Program-made: the position numbers and the translations under genes
Assembly: GCA_905178155.1 (NCBI GenBank)
Contig: CAJINV010000002.1
Span: 6,850,743-6,914,742 of the forward strand
DNA from: Amoebophrya sp. A120
Lineage: Eukaryota > Sar > Dinophyceae > Syndiniales > Amoebophryaceae
DNA: 64,000 bases
Direction of reading: 5' to 3'
Notes under the pieces: generated by a model
Seen by the model: only the letters and a program-made list of their open reading frames with translations
Told to the model about the DNA's origin: nothing
Database searches by the model: none
Shown here: positions 12,301 to 27,300 of the stretch, piece by piece
Layout: every line of letters begins with the position of its first letter
Position numbering within the stretch: position 1 is the stretch's first letter

Positions 12301-15300
12301 CATCCGGGTGGAAAAGGTGCGCGACAGAAACGACCACATCGACGACTTCCGAATCAGAGTCAAAAACTCCACGACCCCGTCCGGCCCTCCCTCGGAAGCA
12401 GGAGCAGCACCTCTGGGAACTACAAAATCTGCCACAGAAGAACCTTCTGCTGCCGGAAGTGGTGGAAAAGATATTAACGGCGCACCACCAGTAGTGGTAG
12501 TAGAAGGCAACGCGCGCGGGAGATCATTCGAAACCACAGCGCCGCGGCCTGCTCTGTCCGAAGCGGAGCTGCTGCCAGCTGAGCGGCAGCGATACCGCAG
12601 GGATCGGAAGCGGATCGAGAAGGGGCTCGAGCGCTTGCCTTCTTGCGCCTACGTTGTCTTGCCAAACTTGTACTACGGTACTAAAACCGTTGCCAAGAGG
12701 ACGGTGCGTCGGGGTGGAGGCGCTGGACAAGGAAAAAAAAAGAAGATGTTGACAAGCTCTGGAAAGAACGGAAATGATAAAGGGAAGTCCGCCAGACCCT
12801 CATCCGCTCCACGCCCGTCAGTGGTCTCCGAGACGGGCAGTCAAGAAGAACAAATGGGATTTTCGAGGAGCACCACCTCAGAAGGTCAAGGTGAAGTAGG
12901 TTTTGTGAAAGAACAAGAAGTACAAAACGAAAACAAGGAGCAAACTTTATTTACAGCTCCGACGACAAGAGCATCAAGCGGTGAGGGCCACCTCCGAGGT
13001 CGACAGCGCCAGCGGGTTCGCGCCAGTACACTGCTGTTTGAGTTGAAGGGCAGCGCTGGCGACACCATCGACGAGGGGCCCCGCCGAGCCTGCGGCCTGA
13101 AACGGTGCGACGTCAACTGGGCGAAGGGGTCCCACAAATCTTTCGCGGAAAAGTACATCGCCCCCAAAGTCCGTACCCTGCTGAACTCAATGCACGACCT
13201 GCGGGACGACGCTGCGTGGAACTGGCGTCGGATGCGGCATGAAATTCGACATAACGGCGTTTGGGTTTTTTTGGGTACCTTACTGCACTGCAAAAGTATC
13301 GTTTGTACTAAGTTTGAGTACAACTACAAGTACTAGAAATTTCATTGCTACGTCGAATAAAGTTTCTCTTTCTCAAAAGGTGGAAAGAACAGAGTGCAAT
13401 TTGTAATGATGAAGAACGAAGAACATGAACAAGATTCAAAGCCAAATAAAATGGAAGACTTGCCATGCAATCTTGCAATTAGGACGACCGCGATACTTTT
13501 GCACAGGATTGAGATACGTGACCAAGCCCTTCGGAGCTGCTGCGTCCACCTTCTTCGGACGGATAGGGGATTCGCTTGCCCGGCCCTTTCGCGCTGCGTT
13601 CCGCTGGTTGTTCCCCGGAGTGCAGGGGGACGAGAATCAGGGTGAATCGTCTCCCTATCCAGGAAAAAACACCCATCCACATCCAATTTGTCATGCAAAA
13701 CATACATAAAACTCTGTGTTTGTCGTGCAAAAAATGGATGTGGATGGGTTTTTTTCTGTGGATACTCCCACGACGAACCACACAAAGAGCAGTACGACGT
13801 CTCCTGAAGTAGATCCGACGAAGAACGTCGCACTGAGTGGGCGGTGGAACAAGCCGACCTCTGGCACGGGGACGAGTGCTAATCCTAATGCAGCAGCTCG
13901 GGTGACGCCCTCGGTGATTTGGCAACAAAATGTGCGCGACATCTTGAAGTACTATCAAGTTTTGCCCCGCGTGGCCAGCACTTTCTTGAAGAAGAACATC
14001 CATTACGTTCACGGGGCCGTCGACGACCGCCAAGTAATGGTAAAATGGAAGGTGGATAAGGATCCGGTGTCTACCCTCGTTGCCAGAGCATCGGAAGCTC
14101 GCGAAGAGTTCTTGTACTCACATCAAGGATTTATTTTGGCAGGGCAGGAGCGAGTTGGTCCGGGTCGTACTCATGTTCATGCACGCGAAGAAGTGGTAGA
14201 AAGTGATGCTATGAAGAAGATCTTCTCCCCCGATAGCGCCGACGTCGCCAAGAAGTCCCAGCAAGTTCGCGACGTTGCAAACGTGACAATACTTCCGAAT
14301 GATACCCAGCGTCGTCTTGCTAAACATGTTGGGCACGACGGGGAGTCAACGGAAGGTTCGCGAGAAACCATCAGAAATCTGGACCTTGAGCGTCGACTGA
14401 AAAAAATGCGAAAAGAGGGAAAATTTGACACGCTCTGGGCCCTTGAAGAGTATGCCTTTGAGGAGAAGACGCTTTTGAACATGGACTTTCTTGTCAGTTC
14501 TGCCGCGGACAACTGGCTACTTGAAATATTTGGTAGGTTTTTTGGGGAGGCGCTGGGATTGTGGCGGGGGATTAATCACACTATCGTCTCCAGGGAGGAT
14601 CTTCTTCGTGTCGAGTCACAAGCGAGTACTATGTTCCGCCGGACTATTATCTCACGAAAAAAGTGTTAAGTACAGTTACACATTTGTTGGAGTTTCGGCA
14701 TCACAAATTTTCTCTGTGTGGCAGAGAAAACTTGTAATGCAAGGATCATAAGGGAAAATACGTAGGAAACGAGACTCGCAAGCATTTCCTGCATGACAAA
14801 GGTTGTCTGTCTTGCGGCTCCTGCAACACATGTACTAACTGTAACACTTTTTTCTTGCGATAACTATGCGCGACTTGCTGCAACCACTGGAGTTCCAAGA
14901 CTACGACTTCTACTATGGCGTTCTCAAACGTTACATTCTCACTCTCAACTGTTACATGGTTTGTCATGCAGAATTGCCTTCAGAATCCACACCATCAAGC
15001 TGCTTCGCATGACAAATTCTTAGAGGACCAAACAGGCTGATAACCGGCGCCAAATCTGTCATGCACGACGCGCAAGATCTCTCCTATCATTTTTGCCATT
15101 CTTGCATCGCAAATTCATGTACCAGTTGAGAATGTAACAGCTGAGAACGCCATATCTACGATGCTTTTCTCCGTTTCAATGGGTACGAAGCCACCACGCT
15201 GGCCGGTGCGGAAGGTGTACTGCAGAATCTTCTTGCTTCTTCTACTGTGGGCTCTTACGGCGAGCACTATAATATGTCGCGGTCTGCTCGTGCTCCCACG

Positions 15301-18300
15301 GAAGCAGGAGAACTGGAGCAAGCTTATAGGCAACGTCCGCCGTCGTTTTGTTCTCCTGGAGCCCGGTTCGAAAATGATCGCAGCCCGCCCGGAGCAGCTG
15401 AGCAAGTGGGCCGAGCCTCCGCTGGCGATCGCTCTTATTTTGCGGAAGATTTGCTTCTCAGGCCGGGGGCAGAGAGTGTACAAGAAAGAGCTGGTCCTCC
15501 GAACGGGGAGGAGCTGCGCGGCGGAGACGACCTGCAGGGCAGTCCACGGACGAGGAATGATGGTACACCCGAGAAGTGGTCCATGACCTCCTCGGGAGCT
15601 GGTGCGGCAATCTTCGCGGAGCGACCGGTGTGCTCTTTTTTCTACGCAGCCTCGGGTGCTTACTCCTACCTCCCGGCCGCGGAGGCGCGCCTTAATCGGG
15701 CCACTGTCTTTGCGATGGCTAAAAACACGCCGCACTTGCTTCGTAAACTGTACATAGACGTTCTGGCGAAGGGGAAGATAAAACTAAAACAACAACACGA
15801 GGAACAGGACTCCTCCAGCCACGACTACACAACTTCATCTGCCACAGTTGGCAAAGATAATTATAACAACAGCACCAGCTCGGCGAGAGGATCGAATTAT
15901 AGCAATTCTAGTCGTGTAGCGCTGACCACCAGCCGCCACGGAGAGGTGGGAGGACATCAAGTGCATCAAGCTGTTGACGCTCTCCCACCTGTGGCGGACC
16001 TGGACGCAGATCGAGCGAACGGCACCGCAACAGTGCGCAACGTGCTCACCGGGTTTCTGGAGGACTACGTGGCGCAGTGGTTGCAGAGGATGGATGCTCC
16101 TTACTTTGCGGACAACGGGACCAAGATTGTGGAGAGTGTGAGCCCCTGGGCGTGGCTGGAGACGGGGAAGCGAGGCGCGGCCACTTTTTTCCAGGAGTTC
16201 GCCTACCTGCGAGGTTGGTACCATCCCCGCCACGACTTACCGAATGTCACAGTCGCGTACGACTTCGTGAGGCAAAATTGTTTCTCTTGGCTCCCGGATA
16301 TAACATGCTCAGGTGTTACATCTCGTCAAACGTTTAGTTACAAGAGAAATGGAAGTCCGTGCTGCAAAGAGTGATGAATCATCTGAGTCTAACCTACTCT
16401 CAGTCTCACAGGTGGATAGCGCATGACAAGTTTCGGATTCGAGGCTTTTAGACCTCATGAGAATCTGGAGAAATTATTTGCGCTCAGAAATGCGCAAAAC
16501 CCTGCATGTTCGTCGCTCATGCTCTCTATGGAAGACAAAGTCCAGACTTTATCGCAACGGTTGAGATAGAGATTGTAAAACCTGAGGGCGTCATACCGGA
16601 AGCTGGTGTGGTCTCAGAGCACGAGGCCGGTGGCCAAGAAGAGCAAGAGGAACAGCAAGAACGACCACAAGAATCCGAAGCAGAAACAGGTGCGATGCAA
16701 CTGTCACCGTGGGGAAAAGCGACGAAGCGGTGGCTGGAGTACCGCTCCCATTTTGACTACACACTGTACCTGCGGGACCTCGACCTAGAGGCCTTCAACG
16801 CGCAGCACCTGCACCCCCAGGCGCTGGAAGATTTGGGGCGAGGGGTGGTGGAGGGAAGTGTTGATATCGCCTCATCTTCTCAGGCTCCAACTCCCCAAGG
16901 TAGACCAAGCCAGTTTTTCAACTATTCGCACTTTGATCAGAAGCAGCTCCACGCGGGCGGGACATTTTTTCCGCAGCGCGCACTGGATCTGAGCGCGCTC
17001 GCGGACCGTGGCGAACTGAGAAGCATCCTGCTTCAACAGCCCCTGTTGGCTGCGAGCGGCGGCACCGGCGTCTCGGCGGGCGGGTCGTTCGCCACTACTT
17101 GCGAGGATGTCTTTCTCGAGCACGGTGGACGAGTGGAGAAGGTACTGCTGCAACTAGTGCATGACTTGACGACCACGAGCAGCGCCGCGGGCGCGGCGCA
17201 CCACCAGGGGCAGGCGAAAATTGGGGAACAGCAGTTGTTCCGAGATGTTGTAGACTTGCTTACGGGTGGCGGAGAAGATCCTGCAGCGAGCAGGGCGGAA
17301 CTTGAGGACCCTGACAATTTTCCTTGCTGGGAAAGTTTGGACGTGGTGGCGTCGCTAATGCGAAGCGCTTTGCTGGTCAATACGAAGACCGCAACACGGG
17401 CGACAAAGAACGAGGACGATCTTCAGACGAAAAAACGCATCCACGAAGGTGGGCCGCCCAGCACTGGTCGACGCGGCTCCGAAGATGAAGATGTGTACGC
17501 TGAGGCATTGCGTCTCTGGCGTGCGCAAATTTCTACTTCCAACATAGTGTACTTCAATTCGACCGGAAACAAAAGTGCAGGTGGGATAAGATTTGCAGAG
17601 AAAATCTGGGAATTTTTTTCCAAACATTACACGCCCCCGGTGAACAAGGATGAGACGAAGATTTATGCATTGCAAATTTATAATAATGGTGCTTTAATAT
17701 GTCATCTGGGTCTGGGAAGTTGTCGTGCGCCCACACGAATGACAAAAGGACCACTCCGCCCACTGGACGGAGTACGCAGCCAAGCATGACAAATTTTTGA
17801 GCGGTGCTGTCTCGCGTACCACACATGAGACCTTCGTTTTTGCATAACACAGAACAACCGCTAGTATTCATCCGCAACCACATCAACACGCATTCATTAC
17901 AAAGTAAGTTCGGGACTCCTGTGATCGAGGGTTCATCTCTTCTATCTTGCTCGGGAGCGCTACAAATCTTGCAATTTTCCAGACCTCCCAGACCACACAT
18001 TTTTTGATTTTTGCATCTGATAACCGACGGCGAGAAAAAGGGGCTTCATCTAGTGCAGCTGGCGCAGGCGCTGCGGAAGCGGACGAGGTAGTATCGAAAC
18101 CTGCGACACACCAGAATGTCGCTGGTGGGTCGCGAAGCGATCATCTTCAAGAAACGCAGAATATGTTTAAAAGAGTCTCGGACTTATGGCGGCTCTCCCG
18201 TTATCCAATGCAAAAGCATCCTCGCGCTCGTAGTCGTAAGTACTAATCCGAGGACGAGCCAAGGACCATGACAGGTCTTTTGCTTACGGGAAACAGGCTG

Positions 18301-21300
18301 CATTCCAATAAATTACTTTTTTCTCTTGGAGTAGAAATATAGGCAAGTAAAGTCCACCCTACGGTAGTACTACAACGATTATACTTTTGCGATGCATACC
18401 CGTAAAACACAGCTTGTGAGCATTGTCCTTCAGAACACTGCTGCTGCTGTGTTCAACGCAACGCTCGTATCCACGAAAAAAAGACCCATCCTCATCCAAA
18501 TTGTCATGCAAAACACGTCCAAAGTCCTTTGTTTGTCATGCAAAAGATGGACGGGAATGGGTCTTTTTTTGTGGATAGCTCGAGCTCGCCTCGCGGCGCC
18601 TATGACATTGCACAACTACCCCAGCACCTTCTGCCCCTCATTCCTTGTCAACCAAAGTTTCAAACTCAGCTACTGCCTTGAGGAACTGCTTGTATGACGA
18701 ATTCGAGATCATGAAGGAGCCCAAACAGTAACTAAGTGTAACAGTACAACCACACTTCTTGGTGCTGCATGAACTTTTCCTGCACAGGCTGCATTGATTG
18801 TCGCTCCTGATATTTCAGTTTCAGTTGCTCCTCATGCACTCCAAATGTCTGAGGGCGAGGCGAAGTAGTTCTTGTGAACTCGGATAGCGGCTGGAGCGGA
18901 TGCAGAGGGCGAGTACCACAGTCGGCGCGCCTGTTATGGCGTTCTCAAACGTTACATTCTCAACTGTTACATGATTTGTAATGCAAAATGATCATCAAGA
19001 TCCACACGATCAAGCTGCTCCGCATGACAAATTTGCGAATGGCTAAACAGCACCCAAATCTGTTCGGAATTTGTAATGCTACAGATGCAACCTCCCCCCT
19101 TTCACTTTTCCCATTCTTGCATGACAAATCCATGTAACACTTGAGAATGTAACAGTTGAGAACGCCATACCTGTTCTGGAAAACCTCGTCTTGAAGTCGA
19201 AACCGCTGTTTCCCGACCGTCGCATCCCTATCGTAAGGAAAAATCCCCCCTCCCCATATCGAAAAAGTTGGTCTCAAAAAATTTGCAATGCTTATTTGTG
19301 ACCACAAATCGTCTCTGTCTTGCAAGCACGCAACTCAACAGGCTCCGCCGCATTCTGCAGGCGGTTTGTGATGCTGTTAGTCCTACAGCCTAGACGTTTG
19401 CCATGCTCGGCGCCTAGCTAGCCCAGAACCTCTCTGCTCAGGCTCAGTATAGGCCTGCAGTCCCCGCCTCCAGCAAGACAGCTCTGATTTGTGTACGCAA
19501 ATCCAGCATCAGGCACTTTGTTTCGATATGGGGAGGGGGGATTTTTCCTTTTGATAATCCCCGCCGGGTTTTTTGTGCATCCTGAGGACGCGCCGAAGCT
19601 GCAGAATTTTTTCCGCGCTCTCGATCGCGACTTGGAATTCTTGCAAGCCCGAAAAGTTTGGGACTACTCGTTGATCGTGACAGCATCCTTTGATGAGCAG
19701 GATGAGGAGGACGAACAGGATGAGGAGGAACCGGATGAGGAGCCTGAGGACACTGATGTAGATGTGGGGGCAAGGACTGGCTCAGGAGAAGGAACTAGTC
19801 CTCCAAATGTAGTTGAGCAAGGGTTTCTTCTTTCACCAGGACGAGACCAAGAGAAGCGCCGCGAAGAGGAGGCAACACCTTATCCTCCCAATCTGCTTCC
19901 CGTACACTTCTACTCTAGTACTTCCGGCGCAGCCGCCACCAGAACGAAGAGGCGGACTGCACCGAACACGGCAAGAACAGGAACGCCCACCAATGTTGAC
20001 GACGAGAGCAGAGCTACAGCTACTTCTGCCTCTGGCACCAAGAAGAGTAGTACGACTAGAACTGCAACAAACCCGAGAGGTCGTGGAACCACCTCATCAG
20101 GTCGCGAAGTAGAAGCTGCAGGTCGGAAAAATAAAGCTACAAACTACCGCAAAAGTTTTGGCGAGTTGCGGTTCGGCATTGTTGACTTTGACTCCACATC
20201 CCACTACGCCGTGGTGGACCAAACCGCAAAAGAGAACTTTGATAATTTCAAGGTTCGAAAGACGGAGGAGCATTTGAAGACGCTGTTATGCATTTTTGCA
20301 AAAGTTGTATCGCATTAGCTAGAAGTAGCATATACAACAACGAATTTTTTCTAGAACGAACAATGAAAAAACTTGTGACGCAGATTAGCTCAGAAACCAG
20401 GAGATCTGTCATGCTCATGCATGTTGACAAGAACTGCAATATATACGAATACGATACTTTAACTTTTGCAGAGCATAGCTGCTGACCAACCACAATGTCG
20501 CGTTCCCACCGTTCACGCACTTTCACCCCATGCAGTTCCTGAATCAGCAAGGTTCTGACTTGTTATCTCCTTCTTTATCTCCTGCTGATTCCAGCGTGAA
20601 GACCATGACTTCGGATGAACCACATCAAGCCAGCATGACGAATGTACCGTCTTCAGCACGACCGTCGTCGAGAACCCCAAGCAGCCAAAATCGTGGGGCC
20701 GTTCTACTCTATACGCAGACAGGCTTGCTCTCGACCGATTTTCCGCAGTCCTTTGTGGGCAAACGAAATAGCGAAATTCTGCGGCCCTTGTCTATATCCA
20801 GGAAAAAACACCCATCCCCATCCAATTTGTGATGCAAAACATGCATAAAATCCCCCCGTATTTGTCATGCAAAAAATGGATGGGGATGGGTGTTTTTTCC
20901 TGGATAGTCTACCCCTCAGTCGCCGTCGATCTACGCAGATCGGCTGCGGAATTTCGTCATAAAGGCACAGTCCGTAGCTCAGGTGGACGACTTTGTCGAT
21001 GATAGCGAGGACGAGGTGGATCTAGCAGCAGGAGCACACGAACAAGGAATGAGCTCTACTTCTATGCTTCTTGATCGTTCATCGCAGGCCGGCATGGCCA
21101 AGAACACGACAAGCGGCGACGAAATAAAGAGTGAACATCAAATAATCGACGACCACGAGGAAGGCCGCGGAAACGGAGACCAAGAGGAAGAGGAGCAGAG
21201 CGAACCCGAGCCGCGTCGTCCAGAAGTGTTTCTGCGGAGCACGCGGAACTCGTTGCGTAAAGATGTTGACTTTTCGGTGGAGCTTGCCATGGCGGCCGGC

Positions 21301-24300
21301 GGTGCGTATGCATTGCAAAAGTATGATCGTACTAGTACGAATTGCCATTGCGGTTGCGTCTTCACTCAAGATGAACAAAAATGCAATATTGTCATGCTAG
21401 TTGAGGTAGAAAGTTGTGTTTGTCAACATGCATGACTACGAGCGCAGTATTACTTTTGCAGATGATAGTGCGACGATTCGCACCATTGCCGGTATTCAGG
21501 TGGCCGCCCTGGAGGAGTCGAGACTGACCACGCTTTTCTTTGACCTGAGCTCCAGCATTTCGAGCTGGTTGAAGAAACTTCCCACTTTGCTGACTGTCTT
21601 CAAGAAAGGCGAGGAGGAAAATCCGGTCGGAGAAGTTGTACCGGCGCACCAGCAGCAAGACGAACCTCATCTAAACATACAAGTAACTTCTACAGAGGAC
21701 GACGACGAGAATCATCTACCCCTGTTTCCCGAGGCTGCTGTTCCTCCAATTGATGCTCCTCGTGCTGCTGGTTCTTACGAAGATCATGTCAGGGAAGGAG
21801 GAGCCCATGGGCGGGGTCGCGCGGCCGCGGAGGTGTCATCTATAAGGCCAAAGAACAGCACGTCGAGCTCCTCGACCTTGCGTCTTCCGCATATGATGAG
21901 CTCGAAGCGAATCCGCGGGGCGGCTGCGCAAGCGGTGACGCGGCTGCGCCAGGGAATTGATAGCGCTAGCGAGAAGTTGCACGAGGTGGCGGCTGAGGGA
22001 AGTGGAGCAGAGCTCACCTCAGAAGCGGCTCGCGAGAAGCGGATCCGGAAAAGGACGAAGGAGCAGCTGATCACTTCTATCCAGAGAAGAGCCATGACGC
22101 ACAAACAGTTGCACGGGTGTAGCAGCCCCCACTTCCTGATCCCCTTGTATACGGAGATTTTGATGCACCCCAGGCTACAGGAAAGCATAAAATACCACAA
22201 CCCCGATGACGACGACGACCTGGAGGCTCCTCTCCGCACGGCTTTGCACGAGGAACGCGACGAGGACTATTCCCTGAAAATTTTTCACCATGATGGCCAC
22301 CATGATCCAATTTGTCACGCAAAACATCTAGCAAATGCACATGCAGCAAAATTATCTGTGTTTTGTCATACAAAAAAATTATGGGGATGTCGTTTGATTT
22401 TCAGGGAATATGATGGTGGAACTGGAACATGACGACGACGAGGCCTCAGCCGCCTCCGCGCCGGAGTACGTCGGGACTGCGGAGCTGTCTGTCCCGCTGT
22501 ACGCCTTATGCATTGCAAAAGCAAGAGCGCACTAGTATAAATCGCATGACAAATATTTTTTTCAAGAAGAAAATTGGAAGTTGTAGTGCAGAATTAGGTG
22601 TAGAAAGTAGATTTGTCATGCACCATGACTGCAATTAATACAAGTGCGATACTCAATGCATACGCCTTCGTCCCCGACGAAAAGACGGGAGCAATGCGAA
22701 GCGTGAAGCACAAACTTATCCACAGACAAGGACCCATTGATTCCCATTGCAAAACATCATGCATCAAGTATTTAGTCCAGTGTAGGTATCCTGCAAAATA
22801 AAATGGATGGAAGTGGGTCTTCGTCTTTTTTTGTGGATAAAACCTATCCAGCAGTACCTCGACAACAGTGTTTGGTATGACCGGATCTTTGCCAAGCGGC
22901 TGTACCAGCGGAAACGACGGCGGCACAAGAGCGAGCGTTTCTTGGAGGCGGACACTCAACTCAACAAGGAGCGCATGGGCTGGTTTATGGGATTCTCAAA
23001 CGTTACACGCTCACCTGTAGTTGCATGATTTGCGACGCGGAAAAATCACCAGCAGCCTCCAGCACACGATGAAGCTGCCACGCGTGTTGTTAAATTCTTC
23101 AATGGGTGAATAGCATGGAAATGATCGGCTCCTAAGGTGTAATGCAAGTGGCGCAAAATACCCTCCCCCGGCCAATTTTGCTACTGTTCTTGCATGGCAG
23201 TTGAGAGTGTACTAACGTTATTTGAGAACTCCATATAGTTCCGCCGCACGTTCGACTATTTGTTCGGTAGCTTAAAAACGCAGTCGAAACGCAGCGTGTA
23301 CGAGCTGGGGCATTACTTCAGCAGTGACCACGACCTCCACCCTCCAGAGCCCGGCGCTGGCGACGAGGACGAAGAGGAAGACGATTTGGACGAGGGCGAT
23401 GAAGTATCGACCGCAAGGACATCATCTTCCAAGCGTAACAAGGACGGTGTCCTGCGTGTTGATAAAAAAAAGCCCAAAACGTGGAACCGCTGGAATCGCT
23501 GGAAAGACACAGAGTCCTTTCTTTGGGAAAACGAAGACGACGCCAAGGACGACTACGATGAATTTTTTCGATACCTTGGGGTCAACAAGGTTTACAAGAC
23601 AAGCGGTAGAACGCGCAAGTACGTCCGGCTGATGATGAAAAAGTTGCGCAGATATTCCTACTATGGATTGCAAAAGTATCGCACTCGTATAAATGCATAA
23701 TTACAAATTTCCTCAGCATGAGAAATAGAATTTGTAATGCGGATTTCACTTGACAAAAAGATTTGCATGATTGCAATACGAGTGCGATGCTTTTGCACAG
23801 GATACCTACGGGAACTATATGGACGTGGTCGACATCGCTGCCACCTCCAATTGCGATTACGCGGAGGAGTGCAACCCGGTGAGCAGCATGCAGCGGATGC
23901 AGTCTTTGTACAGCTGGAACAAGACCGATTCCAGTTGGAACTGGGTTTCGCCGCCGTCCGACGAAGTCACTGCCGGAAATGACCTTCTTGGCACTCTCGC
24001 TCTTCCCACCACACCGCGGACCTCCTCTTCTTCGCAGAGAGCCGCAGCTCGCTCGACGTCTTGGCGCGGTGGCAGTAGTCGAAGTAGTTCTGGAGCAGGT
24101 CGTGGTGAGCAAGGCAATCCGGCCGACTTGAACTTGTTGGACGACTTATCCACACAAAAAAAACCATCCCCATCCATTTTTTGCATGAAAAAGAACACAG
24201 GACTACTTTATACGTGTTTTGCGTGACATATTGGATGGGGATGGGTGTTGTTTTTTCCTTGATACAACTGGACGTTACCGTACAACACACCTCGTCCACA

Positions 24301-27300
24301 GGAGCAGGGTACCCATGGTGGCGCGGCGAATGGCGGCGCTGCAGGTGGATTGACGAACCTACTTGCCGAAGCCAGGTCAGACTGGTATGGCGTTCTCAAA
24401 TGTTACATTCTCAACTGTTACATAATTTGTCACGCAAACAAACTATCACTCTTAACACGATCAAGCCTTCTCCACAGTAAGGAAAAGATAATATAAGCGC
24501 CCGGGGATGAAGATATACTCGCGATACTTTTCGCGGTTCTGACCCTAGATCTCCTGCGACCGTAGCTGCTTGCGGCGACGGTGCAAAGGTTTTCGATATG
24601 GTGCAGTCGGGTATGCATGACAACTTCTCGACGCGCTAGATAGCATTATAATCTGCTCCAAACCTGTAAAGCAAAAGGCGCAAGAACGTTTTCCCTATTC
24701 ACTTTTGCCATTCATTACAAATTTTATGTAACAGTAGTTGAGAATGTAACGTTTGGGAACGCCATAACTGGAACTTCCAGCGGGTTTTGATGCAAGAGCT
24801 GCGAAAGCTGATACAGCAAATGGAGGTGCTCGAGTCCGGAAACCGAGCAGACAAACGGGGCTCGGAGGAAACAAGTGCAAAGAACAAAAAGCGGGGGCTA
24901 CACGACCCGCCCGCAGCGCACCAGCATCGACATCGACGCGAGGACCATCTTAGGGACATCGAACAGGGAACAGTAAACGCCGAGCAGAGCTTTCAAGGCG
25001 CGAGGCTGCGGGGCGCCTATTCAGGACCATTGCCTCGTGCTGGGACGACGAGTGACCATCAGGACAAGCAGGCTGCTGATAGTAATATTAACCGTGAGGG
25101 TCACCTACTACATCGTGATGACGATCAAAAATCTTCCGGTTATTTGTCGTCAACTACAACCACGGAAGTAGATCATAACAGTACAACTAATAGCACTAGT
25201 ACTTCTGTCGAAGCGAAAAAGTTAGGGGAGGCGTTGGGGTTTTCCGGAGCAAAGCTTTTCTTTATCGACCGCTTCACGTGGAAACAGATATTGCAGAGCG
25301 AACGTTTCATTTTCGAAACCAGCACGTCCCGTGGCGTTGAATTTTCAGAAAGCGTGTTGTGGAACAAGTTTCACCGCAGAAACCTCTTCCACGAACGCTG
25401 GGAAGATGATGAGGCAAGTAGGTCGAGGACCGCCCGTCGTGGAGATGAGGACGAAGAGGAGGACGATGCGCTTCTTGCAGTGGGCGCCCGTGACCGCGCT
25501 GCTGCAGACGTCGAACTCCTGGGTCGCTCTTCTTCTTCCTATTTTTCTACGTCCTCGGCGGCCACGATTCAAAACTTGAAAGACATGGCCTCTGGCGCGG
25601 TAAAGGCTGCAGCGACAGCGACAACTGGGAAGATGGGAATGGCGTCCTTCTCCACGGAGCAGTCCACGTCAGCAGCAGCACCTCGTACTAGTAGTAGCCC
25701 ACAGGCGGGAGGTAGAAGTTCTGATACCGGGCCCGGGCTCCAAAAAGCCATCGATGCCGAGTCCCGCGCAGACGTCGACGGGGAGAATACCGCCATGAAC
25801 CTTATTCCCGGGCAAAATACGTTCTTCGAGTCGATGTTGGGCCACCTAGAGCGGAGGAAGGGCAACTCTCTGCTGGTGCCGTTTTTCGGTGCGTGGCGGG
25901 TCACGCCACAAATGGATGTGGAGGACGATGATGATGCAGCTCCGGGTTATTTCGGTGCGAGGGTCGAGCAGGTGGAACACGGCCCCGGAGGACGGTCCAC
26001 CCCCGGGCACGCTTCGGGCGTGACTACCGAGGCCAGCTGCTACTACACCCTGATGCCAAACATTGCCTTCAAGCGCAAAAAGATCGAGCAGCAGGAGGCG
26101 ACGCGTCGGAAAAAGCAACAGCGCGAAGAACTTCGGAAAGCGAAGGAGAATAAAGCCCGTCGAGGTACTAGTGGGGGGGCAGCTACAGCTACTAGTACAT
26201 CAACAGCTACAGCTAATACGACAAAGAACACCAAGACCGCTTCATCACCTCTTGCAAGCGAGAACCCAGGAGGACAAGCTCCTGTGTTGATGTCACCGGC
26301 TTACAATCCAGCTGAGACTTGGTGGTGGAATAAACAGTGGGCGAGACGCAGAGAGCTGCAGACGGGGGACATCACTCCTGCAGAGGCTAATATCTGGCAC
26401 GATGCAGGAGTGCAGCCAGTGGAGGACTACATCAAGAACTCTTCCTCGCGATTATACGAGAATCTGCTTAAAAACGCAACACGAGGCCAGTCAGATGTAG
26501 AAAGTACGGCGTTTGGTCGTGGAGGTGCGCCGGGCGGAGCAGACAGACAGATTACAACAGCGAGCAGTTCTTTGTCACCACGACCTGCAGGCATCAAGAA
26601 GAACAAGCCCAACATCAGGAAGCAGAAATCGAAGACGTCGATCCTCTTCTTCGATACCAAAGGATCGGCGGGCGACACCATCGACACCGGCCCCCGGCGC
26701 GCTTGTGCCGTGTTGGAGCTCGGGCGAAAAGAAAATATCCTCACCTCTGCCTTTTTTGGGAGGGTGTACCAGGCCAAGGCATACTCAAAAGGAGTAAACT
26801 ACCAGTCTGTCGTCTCCACCCTGGCGACCCGGTTTCCCGGAATTAGGTACCGGGGGCTGAATACGAGTGATTTATTCGAATTCTTCCGCCTCGCGAAATC
26901 GGAGTGGCTCGGGCTGAATCAGACGAGTATCGGTGAGAGGTGCGCGGAGGAAATTGCGTTGGGGCATTTGCTATCAAATGCAAATATGTCTGGGTCTGTA
27001 AGGATGCAGCCTGTGATGCTACCTCTGGACTCTACATAAAATCTGTATTGCATGAACACCAAAAAGAAAAATAAAAGGTCCAGTTTTTTGCTACGCGGAG
27101 AGGGCACCATTTCTCATGTGGTATGAGCATCAGGAAGTCCTGCTCGCAGAGGCTGTGATGCTGCGGCATGCATCGCAGACATCATGGGTCGTGCAAAATC
27201 TGCATAACACCAGACCCAGACATATTTGCATTTGATATTTGCTGAGCCCCAATTGTACGGCCCAAACACGAGGACATCCGGACGTTCCCTACCACAAGCA

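Larger units (their letters stand above)
11400..20990 (+). other. PIPK-like domain 1 (within the giant gene)
   Basis: Core motifs of phosphatidylinositol-phosphate kinases appear in family order, scattered over several exons. They are: FFDRFVVKLV (ATP-site Lys, about 11443-11473); NSLLTPFFGLIRV then YVVLPNLYY, matching the family SLLPRFYGLYRV and FVVMNN segments (about 12267 and 12650); LKGS of the DLKGS motif (about 13043); RDLDLEAF (about 16770); PEDAPKLQNFFRALDRDLEFL then DYSLIV, the MDYSL motif (about 19590-19675); FGIVDF, the IID catalytic Asp (about 20173); and SPSIYADRLRNF, the family C-terminal end (about 20918). Family members make PtdIns bisphosphates. Here the core is stretched several-fold by low-complexity inserts, so activity is uncertain. 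Confidence 0.7.

Noticed and set aside
13716..13763. In-frame translation of family A right arms as conserved protein motifs (e.g. HPHPI, GWGWVF)
   Set aside because: These recurrent peptides come from translating the element arms, not from a protein family.
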